A stretch of DNA of 64,000 bases from positions 62,001 to 126,000 of the forward strand of contig NZ_JABX01000002.1 in assembly GCF_001469165.1 (NCBI RefSeq), written 5' to 3'. Numbering within the stretch: the first letter of the stretch is position 1; every line of letters begins with the position of its first letter. Of the stretch, positions 47,052-57,059 are shown piece after piece. Made by a program: the position numbers and the translations under genes. Below the pieces are notes generated by a model, which saw only the letters and a program-made list of their open reading frames with translations, was not told the DNA's origin and did not search any database. The stretch comes from Thiohalocapsa sp. ML1 (GTDB taxonomy: Bacteria > Pseudomonadota > Gammaproteobacteria > Chromatiales > Chromatiaceae).

Positions 47052-49016
47052 TCAGACCCGCAACACCTGCGGCACCGGATAAGGCGGCGCCGGCAGCGGG
47101 TGCGGCACGTACAGGCTCCCGCCCAGGGCGAGCTGGCGGCGGTGCCAGCGCCGAAAGGCGAGGTGATGCGCCTGACGTGCGCCGCCGACGGGACGCCAGG
47201 TCATCGCGAGCGCCCCGCCGCCTGTCAGCGTGCTTGCCTGATATTGGGCGAGCAGCGTCACTGCAGGATCGACAAGCACGGCAGCGGCGCCGAAGCGCGC
47301 CTGGATCCGCTCCACGAGCTCCGTGTCGGCGCCAGCCCGCAACGGCATGAAGAAGCCAAGCGCCGCCAGCGCGCGCCTGCGCAACAGCAAGGTCTGCCAT
47401 GCGGTCTTCACGGCGGTGCGCCTGAAAATGATGTGTCCGTCCGCATCCACGCGCACGTAGCGCACACAAACGGCCTCGGCGTCGGGGCGTTCCGCCAGCA
47501 TCCGCACCTGGCGGGCGATGCGCTGCGGGTGGTTCCAGTCATCGCTATCGGCGAACGCAATGAGCTCGCCCGTGCACTCGACGAGCGCCGCGTTCTTCGC
47601 CAGGTAGGGTCCGCCGTTGCGAGGCATGCGCAGCAGCCGTACCCGCGCATCTGCGACCTGCCAACGAGCGAGGCGCTCAGCGGTGTCGTCCGGCGACGCA
47701 TCGTCCAGCAGCAGCACTTCCAGCTTGGCGTAAGACTGCGCGAGCAGGGACGCCACGGCCATATCGAGCAGCGGACCGGCCTTGTACACCGGCATGATGA
47801 CGCTCACCAGCGGGCTCTCGGGCTCGGGCGCGACCGCCGCCGCGGCTACCGGCAAGCGCAAGTCACCCGCCGCGGCGAGTGCCCGCACGGGCGCGACCGC
47901 ATGCCGGGCGTTCCAGGCATTGAGTGCGGCAACCTGTCCGGCTGCGTCTGCGGTCATTCGGCATACCTCCGCCCGCGCCGCCGCCAGCTCCGCGCATGCC
48001 TGCGCACCAGCACCGGCAAGCGCGGCAAGCGCCTGCCGCCGCTCGCCGCGCCGCGCATGCGCCAGCGCTGCATGCACCCGAACAGCGCGCACCCCGGGAG
48101 GCGCCGCAGCGGCCAGCGCCAGCACCCGCGCATCGTCCCGGTCCTGGTAGTAGGCAAGAAATACGGCCAGAGGGCGGGCCGCATCGGCGTAACGCCCGCC
48201 GCGCGCGAGGTAGCCGGCCAGCTCCGCGCGCAACTCGTCCAGCGGCAGGTGGCGCGCATCGAGCAGCAGCCGGCGGTCCAGGGCCCGCGGGTGCGCGGCC
48301 GACCGGCCGGCGGCCAGCTCCAGTAGCGCGCGGGCGCGGTCGATGTGCCCTGCTTCTTCGGCGAGACGGGCGGCACCGAGCAACGTCTCGACTGCCAAGC
48401 TCGCACCGCCCTGCACGGCCGTTTCGACCTCCTCCAGCACGTTGCGCACCTCACCGCTATCCCCGGCGAGATAGGCCCTTTGCGTCCTAAGGGCGAGGAG
48501 CTCGCCCGCATCCGCAGCGCAGTCAAGCCCGCGCAGACAGTGCGCGTGCGCCGAAGCATAGTCGCCGGATTCGCCAGCTAGGCGGCTCGCCTGAAGGTGC
48601 AAGGCCGCGCCGGAAGCGGGGCAGCGTGCTAGGAAGAGCGCGAGCACAGCGTCGCGCGACGCCGCGCCACGGGCAGGCGCCAACGCCAACAACGCGCATA
48701 GGGGCTCAAGGGCGCATGGATCGCGCGCCGATGCGAGCGTTGCGGCGCGCCGGGCGAGATCGTGCTCGCCACGGCCGAGCGCGGTCGCCGCCAAGCGCGC
48801 GAGATGCCCCGGAGCGAGCACGCGCAGCAGGGGCAGCAAGAGCCGGGCGGAGACCGTCCAGAGCCTGCGCGAGAGCCCTCGCCCCAAGCTCGCCATTGTC
48901 CTCGCGCCGCGCCGCCAGGCAACGCCGCCGCCTAGAAGGCCGCCGAGCCCGGCCAACATGCGCGCTCGCTTCGGCCGGGGCGCGCGCGCGACACCTGCGC
49001 GATCAGCTGCACCCAT
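47052..49016 (-). CDS. GT2 glycosyltransferase with N-terminal TPR-like region (paralogue)
   Basis: 654 residues. Helical repeats fill about 60-370 (HCLRGLDCAADAGELLALRT, RALLELAAGRSAAHPRALDR). The GT2 domain has VSVIMPVYKAGPLLDMAV, LLLDDASPDDTAERL and DSDDWNHPQR. The last third is similar to the protein at 45270-47030 (GGGALAMTWRPVGG). The start region is arginine-rich; an internal ATG is possible. It overlaps the GT4 gene upstream by 14 bases. Confidence 0.85.
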   Translation of the reverse strand: MGAADRAGVARAPRPKRARMLAGLGGLLGGGVAWRRGARTMASLGRGLSRRLWTVSARLLLPLLRVLAPGHLARLAATALGRGEHDLARRAATLASARDPCALEPLCALLALAPARGAASRDAVLALFLARCPASGAALHLQASRLAGESGDYASAHAHCLRGLDCAADAGELLALRTQRAYLAGDSGEVRNVLEEVETAVQGGASLAVETLLGAARLAEEAGHIDRARALLELAAGRSAAHPRALDRRLLLDARHLPLDELRAELAGYLARGGRYADAARPLAVFLAYYQDRDDARVLALAAAAPPGVRAVRVHAALAHARRGERRQALAALAGAGAQACAELAAARAEVCRMTADAAGQVAALNAWNARHAVAPVRALAAAGDLRLPVAAAAVAPEPESPLVSVIMPVYKAGPLLDMAVASLLAQSYAKLEVLLLDDASPDDTAERLARWQVADARVRLLRMPRNGGPYLAKNAALVECTGELIAFADSDDWNHPQRIARQVRMLAERPDAEAVCVRYVRVDADGHIIFRRTAVKTAWQTLLLRRRALAALGFFMPLRAGADTELVERIQARFGAAAVLVDPAVTLLAQYQASTLTGGGALAMTWRPVGGARQAHHLAFRRWHRRQLALGGSLYVPHPLPAPPYPVPQVLRV

Positions 49017-50190
49017 GCCTGGCCAAGGCTCCCTGCTCCTCGAGCAGCTCCGGCGCGAAGGTCTCTATGACGCAACGCGCGCGCTGCCGCCAGGTCCGCT
49101 CCGCCATGCGCCGGCGCCCGCGCTCACCGAGCCGGGCCGCCAGCGCCGGGTCCTGTTGCAGACGGTCAAGGGCGGCGGCGACGGCGCCTGGATCATCCGG
49201 CGGCACGAGCAACGCCAGCTCGCCGCCGTCCGTGGCAGAGCGCAGAGATGGGATGTCGCTCGCGATGACGGGCCGCGCGGCGGCGAGATATTCGTAGAGC
49301 TTGAGCGAGAAGGTCCACCCCGCGGTGCGATCGGCACTGGAGTTCGGCACCAGGCAGGCGTCCGCGGCCGCGAGATAGCCGGGCAGCTCACTGTTCGGCA
49401 CGAAGGGCAGCATGGAAAGATTTGGCACCGCGGCGGCGTCCGTTTGCCATGCGGCGATATCCTTCGCATCGCCGCCGATGGTCACGAAACCGTACTGCGG
49501 CCTGAGCCTTGCCGTCGCGATTAGCGTATCGATGCCCTTGTACGGCTTGAGCGAGCCGGTATAGGCAACGAGAAAGGTCCCCTCCTCGGCACGCAGCTCC
49601 ATGCGCGCCCGAGCGCGCGCCGCAGGAGGCAGCTCGAAGCGCGCCACATCCACTGCGTTCGGGGTCGCCAGCACCTGCTCGGGGCGCACGCCTACTTCGC
49701 AAAAGGCTTGCTTTAGCGTCTCGGAGGTGGTCACGACGCCCTTGAGCCGCCGATAGCGGCCGAGCCGTGCCATCAGCTCCATCGTCTTGGGGTGTCCCGG
49801 TCCGTCGTGGGTCTCAAACAACAGCGGCAGGCCGTCGCGCAGCGCATAGTCGGCCGTCTCGTGGCAGCGCGTCATGAGGAGCCTCGGCCGCAGGAGTCGC
49901 GCATACCAGCGCGCGCGAGCAGAAAAGCGGCGCCAGTTGGAGCGTTCCAGCTCGCGCGGGTCGAGGTGCCAGCCCATGGGCAGGCGGTGTAGAGGAAACG
50001 GCCGGCGCACGCCATACCAGTCGAAGATGGCCGCATCGCTCGCCGCAACCGCCGCGAGCGCGCCCGGAATCACGAGCGCAAACGACGGCACGAGCGCCGC
50101 GAGCGCCTCGCTCATCTTCATGATCTGCAACGTATGCGCCCAACGCGACGGGATATTTCCGTTGGAAACATAGAGCAGGGCCGTGCGCAC
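49003..50190 (-). CDS. GT4 glycosyltransferase
   Basis: 395 residues with the GT-B fold. The C-terminal half holds the nucleotide-sugar site: YTGSLKPYKGIDTLI and the E-x7-E-type segment SLKLYEYLAAARPVIASDIP. Upstream the sequence starts ALLYVSNGNIPSRWAHTLQI, like LPS and exopolysaccharide transferases. It is the first of a pair with the TPR-GT2 gene downstream. Confidence 0.88.
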   Translation of the reverse strand: MRTALLYVSNGNIPSRWAHTLQIMKMSEALAALVPSFALVIPGALAAVAASDAAIFDWYGVRRPFPLHRLPMGWHLDPRELERSNWRRFSARARWYARLLRPRLLMTRCHETADYALRDGLPLLFETHDGPGHPKTMELMARLGRYRRLKGVVTTSETLKQAFCEVGVRPEQVLATPNAVDVARFELPPAARARARMELRAEEGTFLVAYTGSLKPYKGIDTLIATARLRPQYGFVTIGGDAKDIAAWQTDAAAVPNLSMLPFVPNSELPGYLAAADACLVPNSSADRTAGWTFSLKLYEYLAAARPVIASDIPSLRSATDGGELALLVPPDDPGAVAAALDRLQQDPALAARLGERGRRRMAERTWRQRARCVIETFAPELLEEQGALARHGCS

Positions 50191-50240
50191 GCGACAATCC
50201 CCCTTGCGCTGGCCCAGCCGACGCCGGTGAGCCCTGCGGA

Positions 50241-50888
50241 TCAGCGCGCTGTGCGCGCTTTTCGGGCGACACCCCAGCGCAGTTCCCTGAGCTCTTGCTC
50301 CATGGTGTAACCCAGGTGCGGCAGGATCAGCTCGCTGACGCGCCGCACCGTCTCGGTGGCCGCCTCGTCCTCGGAGTACCTCTCGGCCAGCGCGGGCTTG
50401 GACTGGAAATACTGCGAGCCGGCGATGCTCCAGCTCATGTCGTCCAACAGCAGAATACCGCCGGGTTTCAGCAGCATGTCCACCAACAGGACGCCGAACC
50501 CGGTCCCGTCCCAGGTGTGGCCGCCGTCGAAATAACAGAAATCGAAGCGCTGGCCTCCGGCATGAATCATCTTTTGCAGCTCCCAGGTATAGGAGCGATG
50601 CGCAATGACCGGTGTCACGCGATGCGTGAGATCGCAGGCGTCGAACAGGTCGTGAATATTGGGCTTGCGAGCAACCGCGGTCTTGAGGTCGATGGTGGTC
50701 AAGTGGCCGCGCTTTTGATCCTCCAGAATCGCAGCGATGTAGGCGCTGCTCTTGCCATGATAGAAACCGATTTCGAGGATGTTCTCGGCCTGGTTCGCGA
50801 TGATCAACTCCTTGAGGGCCGCAGCTTGCGCCTCGCGCATATAGGGAACAGACGCGAACTTCTCGGTCACGAGATCAAATTTGGACAT
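50241..50888 (-). CDS. Class I SAM-dependent methyltransferase (glycan-cluster type)
   Basis: 215 residues. SAM motif I is ILEIGFYHGKSSAYIAAIL near residue 35; motif II-like acidic YFDGGHTWDGTGF is near 117, then LLDDMSWSI. The HTW..G signature matches methyltransferases found in surface-sugar clusters. The start at 50888 has an AAAGGA site; the frame extends 12 residues further. Target unknown. Confidence 0.85.
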   Translation of the reverse strand: MSKFDLVTEKFASVPYMREAQAAALKELIIANQAENILEIGFYHGKSSAYIAAILEDQKRGHLTTIDLKTAVARKPNIHDLFDACDLTHRVTPVIAHRSYTWELQKMIHAGGQRFDFCYFDGGHTWDGTGFGVLLVDMLLKPGGILLLDDMSWSIAGSQYFQSKPALAERYSEDEAATETVRRVSELILPHLGYTMEQELRELRWGVARKARTAR

Positions 50889-51045
50889 TGACGGGAAATC
50901 CTTTGGCCAGCATCGAGGAAACAAGCGCGGGAGTCTCGCACATCGGCTTGCACTCGGCCAGTTTTCGTCCGGGGCGATCGCCGCAAAGCGACCGGTTTCT
51001 TCACAAGCGATCCGAGTGTGAAAAGCGCGCCGACTTCACAAGCTC

Positions 51046-52719
51046 TCAGTCCAACTCCGCCTCGAACAGCGACGACGCGCCTTTGGCCACGCCGCTTGGA
51101 TGGCGCAGCCGCTGTAGGATTTTGCGCCGGTCGGCCCCGGATAGGCCGGCTTCTCCGGCCCGAAGCCAATACCACCGCGCTTGCACATCGCGCACGAGCA
51201 CGAGCGCGTCGGGCTCCACCTGCTCTGGCGGCAGCGGGCTTACGAGGCCGAGCGCGGCCTGGCGCATGCAGCCGGTGACGCGGGCCTGTGCTCTGGCATC
51301 GAGCTGCGCAAAGCCCCTGAGGTCTGCGAGCAGGATACCCGACGACTGCTCCAGCGCGCTACATAGGGTGGCGACCGCGGCGGCGCCATCCGCGCCCGCC
51401 TCAAAGCCCGAGGCAACGAAACGGATCGACGGCAGGTCCGCCGAGGCGGTGGCTGGGGTGGGGTCGGCCTGCAACAGGATCGCCTGCAAGTCCAAGGCAA
51501 GGCCGCACCCGGGCTTGGCGCGCGTGAGCAGGTAGAAGCGCTCGCCTCGCCGCAGCATCGGCGAGCCGTTGCCGCCATGCAGATGGGCCGCGGCAAACGG
51601 CAGGGCTTCGGGCAGCGGCGGCGGCGAGCAGGGGCGGCGACCCTCCACCGCTGCGACCAGCAGCCGATACGCATTGATGTGCGGCGAAAACCGACTGAAG
51701 ACCGTCACCGCCCGGAAGACATCGGTGGCGGTACCCAAGAGCTGTCGCAACAAAGCGGCATAGACCGCAAGCGTGGCCCAATCTCCACCGTCCAGCAGCA
51801 GGCCGCGCACGATGGTGAACAAAATGAAAGCGAGCGCCACGGCGCCGCCTGTCTGCATGGTCAGCGCGCTCAGCTCCAGCGCCCAAAAGCGGTTGTGCTG
51901 GGCATCCTGGTAGCGCACGGCGATGGGCAGCTTGTAGAAGCGATCAATGTCCTTCGCGAGCGCGGCATCCGGCGCGGTGCCGGGGGCCGATTGGTCAACG
52001 CGCGCGGCGAGACCCTGCAGCTTGCGCGAGAAGTCCACACGCGTTTGGTCCACGACGTTGGAGGCATGTGCCGCAAATAGGCTCGACGGGTATTGCGCGG
52101 CCACGAGCAGGAAGCCCAGCAGCACAACCAGCGACGTGACCCAGGGGTCAAGCCACAGCAGCAGCACGAAGGCCACCGCAAACAGCATCAGCGCCGGAAA
52201 GGCGTTGGCGATAAAGCGCATGGTCCAGCCGCAGCTGCGGGGGTACTCGATGTAGTAGGGACGAAGACCGGCTTCCCCGATGAGCGCGGCGATCTCCGGC
52301 GCACACGCATCCGGCAGGCGCCCCGTTAAGCGCAGCGCCGTGCGCGTGCTTTCCTCCTGATAGCGCTGATACATGCGCAGTGCGGCCGTGCGCGCGACGT
52401 ACTGACTCACGGCAATGGTCGCAAGGCCCACCAATACCGTCGCGATGAAGACACCGAGCAGCAGCACCGACTCGCGCGGATGCAAGCTGACACCGGGCAA
52501 CGCGATGGCCTGGTTCTGCTCCAGGAGCCGGACATAGAGGAAAATGGCGCCGAGCAGCGCGGCATTACCGCCAAGAAACATGAGCGTTGCCAGTACGATA
52601 CGGCGCCACTCGGTAGCGGCGACACGCAGGCTCTCACGCAAGAGCCAACTGAAACCGCGCAAATAGCGGCTTGCCTGGCGCGGCAGTCGGCGCGGATCCA
52701 GCATCCGTCTCACCCCCAC
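51046..52719 (-). CDS. ABC-exporter-like membrane protein lacking an ATPase domain
   Basis: 557 residues. About five to six helices (for example 43-63, 85-110, 170-205 and 275-305) look like an ABC exporter membrane domain with long cytoplasmic loops. The C-terminal 190 residues occupy the place of the ATP-binding domain but have no Walker A, signature or Walker B motif. It may be degenerate, or work with an ATPase encoded elsewhere. It overlaps the GT4 gene upstream by ten bases, so it belongs to the glycan operon. Confidence 0.7.
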   Translation of the reverse strand: MGVRRMLDPRRLPRQASRYLRGFSWLLRESLRVAATEWRRIVLATLMFLGGNAALLGAIFLYVRLLEQNQAIALPGVSLHPRESVLLLGVFIATVLVGLATIAVSQYVARTAALRMYQRYQEESTRTALRLTGRLPDACAPEIAALIGEAGLRPYYIEYPRSCGWTMRFIANAFPALMLFAVAFVLLLWLDPWVTSLVVLLGFLLVAAQYPSSLFAAHASNVVDQTRVDFSRKLQGLAARVDQSAPGTAPDAALAKDIDRFYKLPIAVRYQDAQHNRFWALELSALTMQTGGAVALAFILFTIVRGLLLDGGDWATLAVYAALLRQLLGTATDVFRAVTVFSRFSPHINAYRLLVAAVEGRRPCSPPPLPEALPFAAAHLHGGNGSPMLRRGERFYLLTRAKPGCGLALDLQAILLQADPTPATASADLPSIRFVASGFEAGADGAAAVATLCSALEQSSGILLADLRGFAQLDARAQARVTGCMRQAALGLVSPLPPEQVEPDALVLVRDVQARWYWLRAGEAGLSGADRRKILQRLRHPSGVAKGASSLFEAELD

Positions 52720-53825
52720 GCGAGTGCCTTGAGGCGCGTCGCCAGCGCGGCGGCGACCACCTCCATGGCGTGCACTGAGGGCAGGCGGGATGCGCTCGGA
52801 CCACAGGCGTGGCGCACGCTCACGGCCTGCATCGCGGCAATGTAGGGCTCGCCCATAGGGACCACCGCGACGTCGCCGGGCGCCGCCTCGTCCGCCAGCT
52901 CCCCGATGCCCCCCGACTCGGGCGTTGCGATCACCGGCGCGCCGCAGGCGAGGGCCTCCAGGGCGACGTTCGGCATGCCCTCGAAGCGCGACGCGAGCAG
53001 CACCGCATCGGCACGCGCGTACCAGGCCCAGGGGTTATCGACAAACCCGGCAAAGTGGACGCGCCCGGCAACGCCGAGGGCTTCCGCCTGGCGCATGAGG
53101 CCCTCGCGCCCCGGGCCGTCACCGAGTACGATCAGACGGTCGCCGGGGTGCATGTGCGGCCAACACGCGAGCAGGCGGTCGAAGCCCTTCTGCGGCACGA
53201 GCCGGCCGCTCGCGACGAAGCACCGCGCCTCGCCCACGCAGACGTCATCTGTGAGCCCGCCCGGTGCGGGCAACGGCTGCGCGCGCGCATGCCGCCGCAG
53301 CGCCGACACGTCCACGGGGTTCGGCAGCAGCATCAGACGCCGCTCGCACACGCGATAGTGCGCCCGCAGCTCCTCGGCCATACGCCGGGACGATGCGATG
53401 ACGAGATCGCAGCGCCCGTACGCGAAGCGCATCCAGCGGGACAAGCCGGCGCCGGCATAGGCGAGCGAGGGCAGATTTGCCTCGCGCGCGACGAGGCGCG
53501 GGCGCCGCCGGAACGGCAAGAGGAGCCCCGCCAGTGCCGCGGTGACATAGTCCAAGGAGCTGAACAGGATGTCCGGACGCTCGCACAGAATGTGCCGGGC
53601 CAGCGCGGGCAATGCCTGGCGCAGGCGGCGTCGATGCAGGACCTTGACGCTTAGCGACCTCGGCACTGCGGGCGCGAGCGGTCCGTTGCCATCGACGACC
53701 ACAAGGCTGCTCGCGATGCCCTGCGCCGCCAGTGCCTCCGCCAAGAGCAGCGTGACGCGCTCGGCGCCGCCGCCGGCAAACGAGGGCAGGACACAGAGGC
53801 AGCGCAGCGGCTCAAGTCTGCGCAT
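52710..53825 (-). CDS. GT4 glycosyltransferase
   Basis: 371 residues. The N-terminal GT-B half has LPSFAGGGAERVTLLLAEAL; the C-terminal has SGRLVPQKGFDRLLACWP and ASRFEGMPNVALEALACGAP (E-x7-E). This is the layout of exopolysaccharide or LPS transferases. The ATG at 53825 overlaps the preceding stop by 14 bases; a longer frame runs back through the upstream gene. Confidence 0.9.
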   Translation of the reverse strand: MRRLEPLRCLCVLPSFAGGGAERVTLLLAEALAAQGIASSLVVVDGNGPLAPAVPRSLSVKVLHRRRLRQALPALARHILCERPDILFSSLDYVTAALAGLLLPFRRRPRLVAREANLPSLAYAGAGLSRWMRFAYGRCDLVIASSRRMAEELRAHYRVCERRLMLLPNPVDVSALRRHARAQPLPAPGGLTDDVCVGEARCFVASGRLVPQKGFDRLLACWPHMHPGDRLIVLGDGPGREGLMRQAEALGVAGRVHFAGFVDNPWAWYARADAVLLASRFEGMPNVALEALACGAPVIATPESGGIGELADEAAPGDVAVVPMGEPYIAAMQAVSVRHACGPSASRLPSVHAMEVVAAALATRLKALAWG

Positions 53826-55242
53826 CGCCTTGGGCACCCCGGTAATTCTCGACGGTCTCCGCCATGACCGCTTCCCACTGCGCCGCCACCACCGGCAGCG
53901 CCATGCGCCCGGCGAGCTCGACCGCCGCGGCGGCGAGCCGCGCCCGCAGCGGGGCATCGGTGCACAGCCGCCGAATCGCGCCCGCCAGCGCATCGACATC
54001 GTCGGTGGCGACAACCAGCCCCGTCTCGCCATCGCGAATCAGCTCCAGTGGTCCCGGCGATGCATCCGAAACGATGGCGGGGAGGCCAGCGCCGAGCGCC
54101 TCAAGCAACGCATTGGGCATGCCTTCGAAACGCGACGGCAGAACAAACACGGATGCGCGGTACAAGAATGGGAAGGGGTCCTGCCGATGACCGTGAAAGT
54201 GCACGCGACCGACAAGGTCGAGACTGCGCGCCCGCTCGGCCAGCCGCTCGCGCAGCGGGCCGTCGCCGACCAGATCCAGCTGCCAGTCCGGCAGCGCGCC
54301 GGCGACGCGCGCGAAGGCCTCCAGAAGCAGGTCGACACCCTTCTGCTCCACGAGCCGCGCCACCAGCACCAGGCGCGGTTCCCCGACGGGAACGCCCTCG
54401 GGACGAGGGGGGACGGCGAGCGGGTTGTGAACGCGGCGCAGCTTCCCGGCCGGCACCCATTCTGCCAGCGTGTCGAGGGCGCCCGCGCTGTTCGCGCTCA
54501 CCATATCGGCGCGCGCGTAGATCAGCGTGCGCAGCCGTTGCCACGGCTGCCCTAGGTGCTGCACGGCGGGGTCATTGCGCTCGGAGATGAGCACCGGCAC
54601 GCCGAGCCCCTCCGCCGCCAGCACGGCCTGGATGTTGGTGGCGCCGAGAAAGCTCACGATGACGCGCGGCCGCAGCGCCCTGAAGCGCAGCCGCAGCCAG
54701 CGTACCTCGCGTTTGCCGCGCACGAAGCGCTCTGCGAGGCGCGGGCTCGCGGCGGTCACGGCCGTGACCACGCCCTGGCGCAGGGCGCGGAATCCGCGCA
54801 GCAGCGGCCCTCCCAGCATCGGCTTCCAGGAAGCCTGAACGGCGCTGAGGCGCGACAGCGAGCGCTCGATGCGCCGATTCGCGCGCCGCAGCACGCCGGC
54901 GCCGGCCTCATCGGGCTGGGCCCGCGCGTAGTCCTCGCGCAGCACGCTGGTATGCAGCGCGTAGGTGTCAGGGGTTGGGAAGAGCGTGAGCAGGCCGATG
55001 CGCCATCCCGCGGCCGCCCAGTGATTCAGCAGCAGCACCACGACGCGCTGCGTGCCGCCCGCACCGAGGTGGGGCACGACGAACAGCGCATCGAGCAGCG
55101 CCGGCGCCGGCTCGCCCGCCGCCGCGAGCCGTACTGACGCCGCTCCCGGGCCGTCGTTTGCCGAGGCCAGAGTCACGCCGGCAGACAGATCGGCGAGGGG
55201 CGAGCCGCCGCCCGGTGCTCCGTTCGCAGGCGCCGGGCTCAA
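53812..55242 (-). CDS. GT4 glycosyltransferase, probable TTG start
   Basis: About 476 residues. FVVPHLGAGGTQRVVVLLLN opens the GT-B fold; RLVEQKGVDLLLEAFARV and PSRFEGMPNALLEALGAGLP form the donor site. No in-frame ATG occurs near the expected start. TTG at 55242 overlaps the stop of the gene above (TTGA) and has GGAG upstream; GTG at 55176 is the alternative. Close in layout to the preceding GT4, probably a paralogue. Confidence 0.85.
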   Translation of the reverse strand: MSPAPANGAPGGGSPLADLSAGVTLASANDGPGAASVRLAAAGEPAPALLDALFVVPHLGAGGTQRVVVLLLNHWAAAGWRIGLLTLFPTPDTYALHTSVLREDYARAQPDEAGAGVLRRANRRIERSLSRLSAVQASWKPMLGGPLLRGFRALRQGVVTAVTAASPRLAERFVRGKREVRWLRLRFRALRPRVIVSFLGATNIQAVLAAEGLGVPVLISERNDPAVQHLGQPWQRLRTLIYARADMVSANSAGALDTLAEWVPAGKLRRVHNPLAVPPRPEGVPVGEPRLVLVARLVEQKGVDLLLEAFARVAGALPDWQLDLVGDGPLRERLAERARSLDLVGRVHFHGHRQDPFPFLYRASVFVLPSRFEGMPNALLEALGAGLPAIVSDASPGPLELIRDGETGLVVATDDVDALAGAIRRLCTDAPLRARLAAAAVELAGRMALPVVAAQWEAVMAETVENYRGAQGDAQT

Positions 55243-57059
55243 GGGCGTTCGGGCTCCGCCGCGGCACTCGCAAGCCGGTCGTACAGCGCCGCGACCGGAA
55301 GCAGCAGCTGGGGCCAGGTCCGCTCGCGCTGCACCCAATCGCGCCCGGCGGACGCCAACCGGCGCACGAGCGCAGGCTCGTCCAGCAGGTGTCGCAGCAC
55401 GTCGCACAGCGAAGCGGCGTCGCCCTTGCGGCAGAGGAGACCGGTGACGTCGTGTTGCACCATCTCGGCCAGGGCGGCGACATCGGACGCGACGACTGCC
55501 TTCTCCATGGCCATCGCCTCCAGCGGCTTCAGCGGCGAGACGAACTCGCAAACCTCCGCAGGCGTGCGCGGGTAACAGCAGACATCCATGACCGAGTAGT
55601 AGCGCGCAACATCTTGGTGCGGCACACGCCCGGGCAGCTGAACGACATTCTGGAGGCCGAGGGCGCCCACCTGCGCCCGCAACTCAGGCATGGCCTCCCC
55701 GTCGCCCACGAGGAGTACCCGAAAGCGATCGTCGCCGTCCCGGCGCAGCTCCGCCGCGGCCGTGACGAGGTCGTCGAGACCTTCGTACGCCGCGAAGGAG
55801 CCGATGAATCCGAACACCACGCGACCGGCCAAGCCGTGGCGCTCGGTCAGCTCCGGGTCTCGCGGCAACGGGGTAAACCCGCCCATGTCGACCCCATTGG
55901 GCAGCACAGAGATGCGCCCCGCGTCAACGCCCGCGAGGATCATGCTGCGTCGCACCGCCCCGGTAATGGCCAAAGCATGGTCTGAGAGCCCCGCGGCCGA
56001 CGCCTCCAGCCGATGCGACAGGCGGTACTGATCGGAATGCTCATACTCCGGCCGCTTGGACGCCTGCGTCATGTGCCAGAGGCCGCGCATCTCGTAGACA
56101 CACGGCACGCCGATGCGCCGCGCGGCCACCGCGCCGGCGAGGCCCACCAGATAGTTCGACGCGCTGTGAATGACCGCCGGGCGAAACACCTTCGCCTGGG
56201 TCACGAGAACGTCGGCGGCCTTGGCAACGTAGGCGCGCGGGTCAAGCTGCCGGGAACCCACCGCGTCGGGCATGAAGCAATAGCGCACGCCGTCCACATC
56301 GGACCACTCGTCGATCCTGCCGTCGCCATCATAGTCAAAACGATCCACCGGGTAGCCCGCGCGGGCGAAACCCGCGACGTCGTAACCCAGCGCCTTGAGC
56401 TGGCGCAGAATGTAGTGGGTACGCACGCAATAGCCGCTGCTATGCAAGGGCAGACTCTGGCTCACGACATACATGATCCGGCGCGGATGTGCTGGGGCGA
56501 GCCTGGACCCTTGGGGGGACTGGGCAGCGAAACCTTGTCGCAGGAGCAGAGCCTCCGCACGCAGGCGCGAGCGAAGCTCCACCATCTCGGGCGGATCGTC
56601 TCCCTGACCCTCAAGCAGCGCGAGGGGCGCCTTGATCCGGCCCGCGCGCTGACCCGCCTTGGCCAGGTCCAGTCGGGCTGTGATGGTGTCCGCTTGTGAG
56701 AGGCATTCCTCGCCAAAGGCCAGGCCCGCCGGAGCGTCCAAGCGGGAGACCTCCCTCAAGGTGATGCGGAACAGCCGCGCCGCCTTTGTCTCGGTGAGCA
56801 GCGGGTCTCGCGCACGCAGCACGATCCTGCTTGCCGCCACCATCGCCGCAATCCCGTGCTGGTCAAGCGCCTCTTGCACCAGCGTGACAACGGCAGCGTA
56901 TTCGGACCCTGCCGCACACACAGCCAGGCGTTCGACAAGCTCCGGCGGCGCCGCAGCACCATCACGCTTAGCCTGCCACGAGCCGCGCGCGGCACGGGTA
57001 GCATTGCTCAAGGTGCCGGCGATGCCGCGGCTGGCATGTCCGAAGGGAGACGTTCGCAT
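55239..57059 (-). CDS. GT4 glycosyltransferase with N-terminal helical region
   Basis: 606 residues. The first 190 are helical and Ala/Leu/Arg-rich, like the TPR regions of neighbouring transferases. The GT-B part has VVSQSLPLHSSGYCVRTHYI near 200, FGFIGSFAAYEGLDDLV and SPLKPLEAMAMEKAVVASDV. Unusually, one segment reads FDYDGDGRIDEWSDVDG. The ATG at 57059 has GGAGAAAGG upstream; the frame extends farther as proline/arginine-rich sequence. First gene of the minus-strand operon. Confidence 0.88.
   Translation of the reverse strand: MRTSPFGHASRGIAGTLSNATRAARGSWQAKRDGAAAPPELVERLAVCAAGSEYAAVVTLVQEALDQHGIAAMVAASRIVLRARDPLLTETKAARLFRITLREVSRLDAPAGLAFGEECLSQADTITARLDLAKAGQRAGRIKAPLALLEGQGDDPPEMVELRSRLRAEALLLRQGFAAQSPQGSRLAPAHPRRIMYVVSQSLPLHSSGYCVRTHYILRQLKALGYDVAGFARAGYPVDRFDYDGDGRIDEWSDVDGVRYCFMPDAVGSRQLDPRAYVAKAADVLVTQAKVFRPAVIHSASNYLVGLAGAVAARRIGVPCVYEMRGLWHMTQASKRPEYEHSDQYRLSHRLEASAAGLSDHALAITGAVRRSMILAGVDAGRISVLPNGVDMGGFTPLPRDPELTERHGLAGRVVFGFIGSFAAYEGLDDLVTAAAELRRDGDDRFRVLLVGDGEAMPELRAQVGALGLQNVVQLPGRVPHQDVARYYSVMDVCCYPRTPAEVCEFVSPLKPLEAMAMEKAVVASDVAALAEMVQHDVTGLLCRKGDAASLCDVLRHLLDEPALVRRLASAGRDWVQRERTWPQLLLPVAALYDRLASAAAEPERP

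Noticed and set aside
51046-51560. The C-terminal region of the ABC-like protein as a normal ATP-binding domain
   Set aside because: No Walker A, signature or Walker B motif can be found.
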